From Nitrospira sp. (GTDB lineage Bacteria; Nitrospirota; Nitrospiria; Nitrospirales; Nitrospiraceae), in NCBI GenBank assembly GCA_005116815.1, contig SWDR01000017.1:75250-124446 (forward strand): a stretch of DNA of 49,197 nt. Reading direction: 5' to 3'. Shown here in pieces: positions 43,938 to 49,197 of this stretch. The number at the start of each line of letters is the position of its first letter. Positions within the stretch are counted from its first letter, which is position 1. A program made the translations under genes and the position numbers. The notes below the pieces were generated by a model. That model made no database searches and was not told where the DNA came from. It was given only the letters and a program-made list of their open reading frames with translations.

Positions 43938-44387
43938 ATGCCGAAAGACCGACAGATGCAGGAACAGGGCTGGAGTCTGGCAGAGCTTCTCATCGTCTTG
44001 GCGATCATGGGGATCATGACGATGTTGGCCGGGCCGAGTTATCAGACATTGACTGTTAGGGCCCAGGCGCGGAGCGCCACGGCAGAGATCGCTTCGGAGC
44101 TTCGGCTCGCGAGACAGCTGGCGATGGCTCGGCGAGAGCGCCTTCGGGTCATATTCGATCGAGAGGCCCGTACGGTCACGATTCAACGAGCGGACGGTGA
44201 GGGCATCCTGCACGTCTATCTCTATGCGGATAAGGGTGTGGTCGTGGAAGAGCCAACCGCCGGCCCTGAACTGCTGTTTCAGCCAAGCGGCCGGGCTGCG
44301 ACCCCGACCACCATTCTTGTGCGAGACAGCCAGGGCCGGGAAACCCGATTCACGGTGAGTATCACCGGAAGAGTGTCCGCATCATGA
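43938..44387 (+). CDS. GspH/FimT-type pseudopilin
   Basis: A 149-residue minor pilin-like protein. The short basic leader ends at glycine before WSLAELLIVLAIMGIMTMLA, with Glu at position 5 of the mature helix. Residue +1 is tryptophan instead of the usual phenylalanine or methionine. A beta-rich globular part follows (RVIFDREARTVTIQRADGEG). Such proteins prime assembly of type IV pili or type II secretion pseudopili. ATG 43938 places the leader at 14 residues; the ATG at 43866 would make an unusually long leader. It overlaps the next gene by 4 bases. The 239-base gap after pilD probably holds its promoter; none is clear. Confidence 0.88.
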   Translation: MPKDRQMQEQGWSLAELLIVLAIMGIMTMLAGPSYQTLTVRAQARSATAEIASELRLARQLAMARRERLRVIFDREARTVTIQRADGEGILHVYLYADKGVVVEEPTAGPELLFQPSGRAATPTTILVRDSQGRETRFTVSITGRVSAS

Positions 44388-44875
44388 TGAGGGACCGAAT
44401 AGTTCAGTCAGAGCGCGGAGCCAGTTTTGCCGAGGTGCTTGTGGCGGTGGCTCTCACGATGACCGGACTCGCGGGGGCGATGGGCGCGTTTGAGGCGGCA
44501 GAGCGGATCGTTCGAAATGACATGTTAGCTACGCGTGCCTTGGCAATGACGGAATCGAGGATTGAGGCCAAACGGTCTTCGAGATGGGATCGTCTCTTGC
44601 TCGATGATGTGAACCACGATGGGGTTCTTGACCTTGTTATGCGTGACGACGGAGTGGGCGGCGATGCAGTGGCCGGTGATGGAACGTACTCCGGGAGTTG
44701 GGACCAGGATGGCATTCAACTGATCTGGACGGTGACGCCGAGCCGTTCCGGTTCGCTATCGGCCTCAGGTCATGTCGTGGTCGAGGCTCGTGCAGCCTAT
44801 GCGTCCAGGGCAGGTCCGCGCGAGATACGAGTAGGGACGGTACTGGCCAATCCCCTGTTTGTTGGGAGCCAATAA
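44384..44875 (+). CDS. PilV-like pseudopilin with a calcium-type loop
   Basis: A 163-residue pseudopilin: leader ending in G, then ASFAEVLVAVALTMTGLAGA with Glu5 present. The globular region contains DVNHDGVLDLVMRDDGVGGD, an aspartate/asparagine loop resembling dockerin or EF-hand calcium sites (D-x-N-x-D-G-x-x-D). Calcium-dependent folding is known for some pseudopilins, so this may bind Ca2+. It overlaps the preceding pseudopilin and is followed by a PilW-like gene after 25 bases. Confidence 0.85.
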   Translation: MMRDRIVQSERGASFAEVLVAVALTMTGLAGAMGAFEAAERIVRNDMLATRALAMTESRIEAKRSSRWDRLLLDDVNHDGVLDLVMRDDGVGGDAVAGDGTYSGSWDQDGIQLIWTVTPSRSGSLSASGHVVVEARAAYASRAGPREIRVGTVLANPLFVGSQ

Positions 44876-44900
44876 CAAGTCGTCACTTGAGGGAGACAAC

Positions 44901-45641
44901 ATGGATTCAGATCGTCAAATAGGAGAAAGCGGCCACAAAGCAAGACTAGAGGCCGGTGTAAGTTTAGTCGAGTTAATGTTTGCCATGGCGGCAGGGCTGG
45001 TCGTCTTGGGCGCCACGCTTCAAGCCCTGTCCTATTTTCAACAGCAGTTTATGCGGCAACAACGTGAGGTCGCACAACAGCAAGATCTTCGCCTTGGGTT
45101 GGAAGTGCTTGAGCAGGAATTGAGGTTAGCAGGGTCCGATTCTCTGACCATCACGGCTTCGGACTCCGTGGAGTTTTCAGCGAATCTGCAAGGTCTTTCA
45201 ACGACAATCACGGCAGCGGCGGCAATTGGTCAAACGGCTCTGTCGGTCGAAGACGGGCGAGGGTGGGATGATCGGAGAACCATTGTCGCTTGTTGGGCGG
45301 AGCGCTGCGAGACGCTGGCCCTAGCTCGTAATGGACAGCGGCGACTCCTCACCGTGACGCAGCCACTCACAACGATGATTCCATCGGGAGCCTCTGTCGT
45401 TCTCTTGAATCGTGTCCGTTACTACAGCCGTCCTGATGACCAGGGTGTGCTGCGATTGCTGCGACAGGTCGATGGCGGCGCGAGTGTCTTGGTCGGAGAT
45501 ATCAGGCAGGCTCGATTTTCATATTGGGATGCAAACGGGCAGGCCGTGACACAACCAGCCTATGTGAGGCGGGTCGTGGTTGAAGTCGTGATGTCCGATC
45601 AAGGGATGCACGCAGTCCGGGAAATTAGCCTCAGGACATAA
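44901..45641 (+). CDS. PilW-like pseudopilin
   Basis: A 246-residue minor pilin: long charged leader, then G-VSLVELMFAMAAGLVVLGA with Glu5, an extended helix with QQQFMRQQREVAQQQDLRLG, and a beta-rich part including ALSVEDGRGWDDRRTIVAC. The arrangement matches PilW/GspJ proteins. ATG 44901 follows GAGGGAGA; an upstream ATG at 44859 overlaps the previous gene and is less likely. Acts with the neighbouring pseudopilins at the pilus tip. Confidence 0.88.
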   Translation: MDSDRQIGESGHKARLEAGVSLVELMFAMAAGLVVLGATLQALSYFQQQFMRQQREVAQQQDLRLGLEVLEQELRLAGSDSLTITASDSVEFSANLQGLSTTITAAAAIGQTALSVEDGRGWDDRRTIVACWAERCETLALARNGQRRLLTVTQPLTTMIPSGASVVLLNRVRYYSRPDDQGVLRLLRQVDGGASVLVGDIRQARFSYWDANGQAVTQPAYVRRVVVEVVMSDQGMHAVREISLRT

Positions 45642-45675
45642 CAGTCACAGCTCCAATACGAACGGGAGTGATGAT

Positions 45676-47163
45676 ATGGAGATGGAAGAACGGACTGCCT
45701 TAGAACGTATAAATCAGTGCGAGAAGGGCCACGTGCTTCTCGCGGCCCTCATGCTGATCGTTCTGCTTGGGATCGCCGGTATGACCTCCCTATTTCTAGC
45801 CAGTCAGGATGGACCTGGCGTGAGCGCCATGAGAGAGGACAGCGTTGCGCAACAGTTAGCCGACGGTGCGGCGGATATGGTGATGAGCTGGTTCCACGAT
45901 CCTTCATCCACGCCAACGGCCATTGCCGGATTGTTGGCCAAGCGACAAGGAGATCTTGCAAGTGGGCCATCGTTTTTCGACGCGACTGGGCGTTCACAAT
46001 TTATCGGCACCATCGATCGCCCGGATATCTTCCTCCGTGCATCGAACCCCGCAGACGATCAGGTGTTGAATCAGCCTCCCAGCGGCCTGTTCACGTCGTT
46101 GCGAGGCCTTGGCCGCATTCTTGCGGTGAAAGTGTATGGTCCGTTGCAGCCTGGTTTACTGAGCACGGTTGAGGTCACGGCTGCGACGATCGGTCCTCGA
46201 CCGATCACACGAACGGTGCAGCTTCAACTTGGGGCTTTGTCGATTCCCGCGGTTCGTGCGGCGGTACAAGCCGGACAGTCGTTGGGAATCCCGCAGTCAG
46301 GCGGTGCATCTCCCGTGCTGGTGCATTGGGGCGATCAGCGAGTGCTGGGGGATCTTGCGGTGCAGCGAGTCGAGGACCTCGTCCTCAAAAGCAGCAGTGC
46401 GCCGGTGACAGGGCAGTCGTATGACCAGATGCTGTCCGTTCAGGATCGCTGGACGGAATATTGGATCGGAGGGATGGTCTCGGTCATTGCACCTCCTCCA
46501 GGCCAAGGAGCGAATCCTCCGCTTGCTGACAACGTGCATCTGCAGCAATATCCGACGCCCGGGGTGAGGCTCGATCAGTGGGACTACGACTCACTCAAGA
46601 AACTCGCACTGCGCTGGGGGACCTATTACCGGCTCGATCGTATGGGACAGCTTCATCCGCAAGGAGCCTCGGACTCGGATCAGGGCGTCACGCCTGCAGC
46701 AGCGTTGGAATCTCAGGCTGTTGGAGCCTCCCATGGATTGGTCTTCATCGACACAGTCGATGGACAACGGCCTCAGGCTGATAATCTAGGCACATTGCTG
46801 CTCGATACGGACTACGTCGAAGGGCTGTTGGTCGTGCAGGGTCATGTGGTGCTCAGGCCTCGGGCATCAGGGAAATCTGTTCCGGCCCTCAGCCCCTCTC
46901 CGCCGGGGGCGCAGTCCCTCGGGACAAGAGTGCCGGTGCAATTGTCAGGCATCCACTTCAACGGTCTGCTGTATGCGGTTGGCGCCATCAGGATTGAACG
47001 ATCTGCCCGCCTGTATGGGGCGGTGATGGCCGGACAGAGCGTGACGACGATCGGAACTGGCGATGTGATCGAGATTTGGTACAACGCCGACTTGGCGCAA
47101 GGACTGTTTCGAGGACTTCCCGTGGTCTATCGAGCACCTGGCACGTGGATGGCGAAGTACTAG
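45676..47163 (+). CDS. PilX/GspK-like large pseudopilin
   Basis: A 495-residue protein with a prepilin-type helix after glycine: HVLLAALMLIVLLGIAGM. Glu5 is absent, as in GspK, which caps pseudopilus tips. A long extracytoplasmic region follows with no strong motif, containing LRGLGRILAVKVYGPLQPGL and several polar repeats, ending with GLLYAVGAIRIERSARLYGA, a beta-helix-like pattern seen in PilX-family C-termini. It sits between the PilW-like protein and the ATPase. Tip assembly or adhesion is the likely role; this is inference from position and helix. Confidence 0.75.
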   Translation: MEMEERTALERINQCEKGHVLLAALMLIVLLGIAGMTSLFLASQDGPGVSAMREDSVAQQLADGAADMVMSWFHDPSSTPTAIAGLLAKRQGDLASGPSFFDATGRSQFIGTIDRPDIFLRASNPADDQVLNQPPSGLFTSLRGLGRILAVKVYGPLQPGLLSTVEVTAATIGPRPITRTVQLQLGALSIPAVRAAVQAGQSLGIPQSGGASPVLVHWGDQRVLGDLAVQRVEDLVLKSSSAPVTGQSYDQMLSVQDRWTEYWIGGMVSVIAPPPGQGANPPLADNVHLQQYPTPGVRLDQWDYDSLKKLALRWGTYYRLDRMGQLHPQGASDSDQGVTPAAALESQAVGASHGLVFIDTVDGQRPQADNLGTLLLDTDYVEGLLVVQGHVVLRPRASGKSVPALSPSPPGAQSLGTRVPVQLSGIHFNGLLYAVGAIRIERSARLYGAVMAGQSVTTIGTGDVIEIWYNADLAQGLFRGLPVVYRAPGTWMAKY

Positions 47164-47192
47164 TGGGAAGGTAAGAGCGAAAGGCATCGCAT

Positions 47193-49001
47193 ATGACGGT
47201 CGAGACGGACGTCTTGGATGGTGGGACCGGAGGGAAGAAGGGGAACCGCACCTTAAAACCTTCCCGCTGTGTGATCGAGCAAAACGTACTCGATAGTTTA
47301 GTCTATCGGGGGATTATCACTCTGTCCGATATGACAGCTGCCGTCGACGAATCGGTCGACAGTGCAATCGATCTCGAGGGGCTGCTCCTGGACCGGTACG
47401 CGGTTCCGAGAGAGGCACTCGGGTCTGCACTAAGCGATTTCTATCAATGCCCCTACCTGCCGTATGACGAACGAACAGTCATCGATGCCGACTTGTTGAA
47501 AACACTCAATCTCGACTATCTCAAGAAGAACGGCTGGCTGCCCATCGCGCGGCGTGGTTCATTAATAGACGTGCTCACCAGCGATCCGCACGATCTCGAC
47601 AAGGGGTGGGATGTGCGGCGCGCATTTCCTGGAATGACCATTCGCTACGCAGTCGGGTTGCGTCGGGACATCGAGCAGTTTCTTCATCTGGCAAAGGGGC
47701 AAGGGCCGAGAGGCTCGATCGGCGCCATTCTCGGTGAGTTGGTTCATGAAATCCATCGTGAGGCTGCCATCGATCCCGTCTCCGGTGGAATCGATGAGAA
47801 CGATTCAGCTATTGTGCGGCTGACGAATCAAGTGATTGCCGAAGCCGACCGCCAGGGCGCGTCCGATATTCACATCGAACCCTACGCGGATCGTAAAGAC
47901 ATGGCCGTACGTCTGCGCGTCGACGGCACCTGTTTCACCTACATGGGAATTCCCGCGGCCTATCGGCGCGCAGTTGTGTCACGCATCAAAGTGATGGCCA
48001 ATCTCGACATTGCCGAACGGCGCAAACCCCAAGACGGCAAGATCCGGTACCGGTTGGCAAAGGATCGAGAGATCGAATTACGCGTGGCAACCCTTCCTAC
48101 TTCCGGACAAGACGAAGATGTCGTATTGCGACTTCTGACGGCAAAACAATCGATGCCGCTTGAGGCCATGGAGTTTGCCCCCGCCACTTTGCAGGCCATT
48201 CAAGCAATTGCAGAGAAACCTCACGGGATCATCCTTTGTGTCGGACCAACCGGGTCCGGCAAAACGACGACCCTGCATGCGATTCTCAAACACATCAATA
48301 CCGACGAGCGAAAGATTTGGACGGCTGAAGATCCCATCGAAATTACTCAAGACGGTCTCCGCCAAGTCCAAGTCCATCCGAAGATCGATCTGACCTTCGC
48401 AACCGCGATGCGGGCGTTTCTGCGTGCCGATCCTGACGTCATCATGATCGGCGAAATGCGGGACAAGGAAACGTCCGATATCGCCATTGAAGCCTCGCTC
48501 ACAGGCCATCTGGTGCTCAGCACTCTCCATACAAACAGTGCGATCGAGACGGTGGTTCGGTTGCTGGATCTCGGCTGCGACTCGTTCAACTTTGCCGATG
48601 CCATGTTGGGAGTCCTCGCCCAGCGCCTTTGCAAACGGATCTGCACCCAGTGCAAAGAGTCCTACCATCCGAGCCGACAGGAGTACGACGAGTTGGTACA
48701 AGGATACGGCGCGCAGGACTGGCCAACGGTAGGCATCGAATACCTCTCAGATTGGCGTCTCTATCGTGGCCGAGGCTGTGAGGCCTGCAATCGAACCGGC
48801 TTCAAGGGCCGAGTGCCCCTCCATGAACTGCTGCTTCCCTCGGAAAGCATGAAACAGCTCATCCAGGCTCGATCGCGAACTGCCGAGATGCTGGCCCTCG
48901 CGCTGGCAGAGGGGATGGTCACATTGGTCCAAGATGGCATCAGGAAAACGTTACAGGGCCACACTACCTATCGCCAAGTCAGGGCGGTGGCGATGAAATA
49001 G
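47193..49001 (+). CDS. pilB: Type IV pilus assembly ATPase (PilB/GspE family)
   Basis: A 602-residue hexameric ATPase powering pilus extension. An MshEN-type N-terminal domain (LLLDRYAVPREALGSALSDF) precedes the core. The core has GASDIHIEPYADRK, Walker A GPTGSGKTTTLHAIL, Asp box IWTAEDPIEITQDG, Walker B FLRADPDVIMIGEMRDKE and His box GHLVLSTLHTNSA. Zinc cysteines are in CKRICTQCK and CEACNRTGFKGR. The tetracysteine and MshEN domain fit PilB or MshE; some relatives respond to cyclic-di-GMP. PilC is not seen before the window ends. Confidence 0.94.
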   Translation: MTVETDVLDGGTGGKKGNRTLKPSRCVIEQNVLDSLVYRGIITLSDMTAAVDESVDSAIDLEGLLLDRYAVPREALGSALSDFYQCPYLPYDERTVIDADLLKTLNLDYLKKNGWLPIARRGSLIDVLTSDPHDLDKGWDVRRAFPGMTIRYAVGLRRDIEQFLHLAKGQGPRGSIGAILGELVHEIHREAAIDPVSGGIDENDSAIVRLTNQVIAEADRQGASDIHIEPYADRKDMAVRLRVDGTCFTYMGIPAAYRRAVVSRIKVMANLDIAERRKPQDGKIRYRLAKDREIELRVATLPTSGQDEDVVLRLLTAKQSMPLEAMEFAPATLQAIQAIAEKPHGIILCVGPTGSGKTTTLHAILKHINTDERKIWTAEDPIEITQDGLRQVQVHPKIDLTFATAMRAFLRADPDVIMIGEMRDKETSDIAIEASLTGHLVLSTLHTNSAIETVVRLLDLGCDSFNFADAMLGVLAQRLCKRICTQCKESYHPSRQEYDELVQGYGAQDWPTVGIEYLSDWRLYRGRGCEACNRTGFKGRVPLHELLLPSESMKQLIQARSRTAEMLALALAEGMVTLVQDGIRKTLQGHTTYRQVRAVAMK

Positions 49002-49056
49002 CTGATCCTTTGCTTCGCCTCAGGCAGTATTTCTCCCTCTCATGCTTCTCTTCCGT

Positions 49057-49194
49057 TCAGAAATTCCCCCATTGAGGCGTCCACCCTTCGACGAAAATTG
49101 TCTCCCGTACGTCCAAGAAACGTTCATAGGTAAAGAGATCACCCCGGATGTACGTTTGAATATCAAAGGGTTGTGAATGGCCGCCCTTGTGTTC
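49057..49194 (-). other. Protein-like open segment, possible gene remnant or partial gene
   Basis: Read on the minus strand, 45 codons from 49194 to a TGA at 49057-49059 give a protein-like sequence with QPFDIQTYIRGDLFTYERFL and ETIFVEGWTPQWGNF. The codon immediately upstream (49195-49197) is TAG, and no good start lies inside. It could be the end of a gene with a frameshift or a decayed copy. The family is not recognised. Confidence 0.35.
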
Positions 49195-49197
49195 CTA

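Overview
The window (about 49 kb, moderately high GC, dense genes with short gaps) reads as chromosomal DNA of a Gram-negative bacterium. Gene orders such as rimP-nusA-infB-DUF503-rbfA-truB-rpsO-pnp-M16 peptidase, alaC-hom-thrC-(phosphomutase-like)-lysC-cimA and ihfA-merR-tRNA-Pro-surE suggest the genus Nitrospira (phylum Nitrospirota). That assignment rests on recalled gene order and protein style; no rRNA or nitrite oxidoreductase gene is present to confirm it.

Layout. 1-4660: threonine catabolism (kbl, tdh, minus strand), then a TonB-like gene joined to a cyclodeaminase remnant, rpsU and nth. 4661-11627: accessory genes: a DsrE-like protein, small envelope proteins, a 5' fragment of polA, a secreted alkaline-phosphatase-superfamily protein, two HEAT-repeat proteins, a secreted beta-propeller and a 2[4Fe-4S] ferredoxin. 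11839-13955: DUF192, Rieske, chagasin-like and class-IV aminotransferase genes, closed by a strong terminator. 14039-23895: the conserved translation/RNA operon from rimP to pnp and an M16 peptidase. 24237-25458: two secreted proteins of unknown function with very strong ribosome-binding sites, an upstream promoter and an AT-rich palindrome. 25515-31503 (minus): pdxJ, nnr, tsaE, lapA-like, mutS. 31788-39577: an amino-acid operon running from aspartate towards threonine and, through citramalate, isoleucine. 39713-42710: ihfA, a MerR regulator, tRNA-Pro(GGG), then damaged surE, cysS and rlmB. 42916-49001: type IV pilus genes: prepilin peptidase, four pseudopilin-like proteins and a PilB-type ATPase.

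Two features stand out. First, at least three genes break inside conserved domains and continue as unrelated genes or sequence (tonB/fchA near 3217, polA near 6290, surE/cysS near 40970), and rlmB looks trimmed at both ends. Since polA and cysS are normally essential, these are either assembly mis-joins or real deletions with intact copies elsewhere. Second, several gene 3' ends carry degenerate arrays with a strict 7-bp period; two of these are inverted arrays able to form long hairpins, one of them arranged exactly 35-6-35 between tdh and kbl. A further oddity is the phosphomutase-like protein of the threonine operon, the expected homoserine kinase, in which most metal-ligand motifs of its superfamily are absent.
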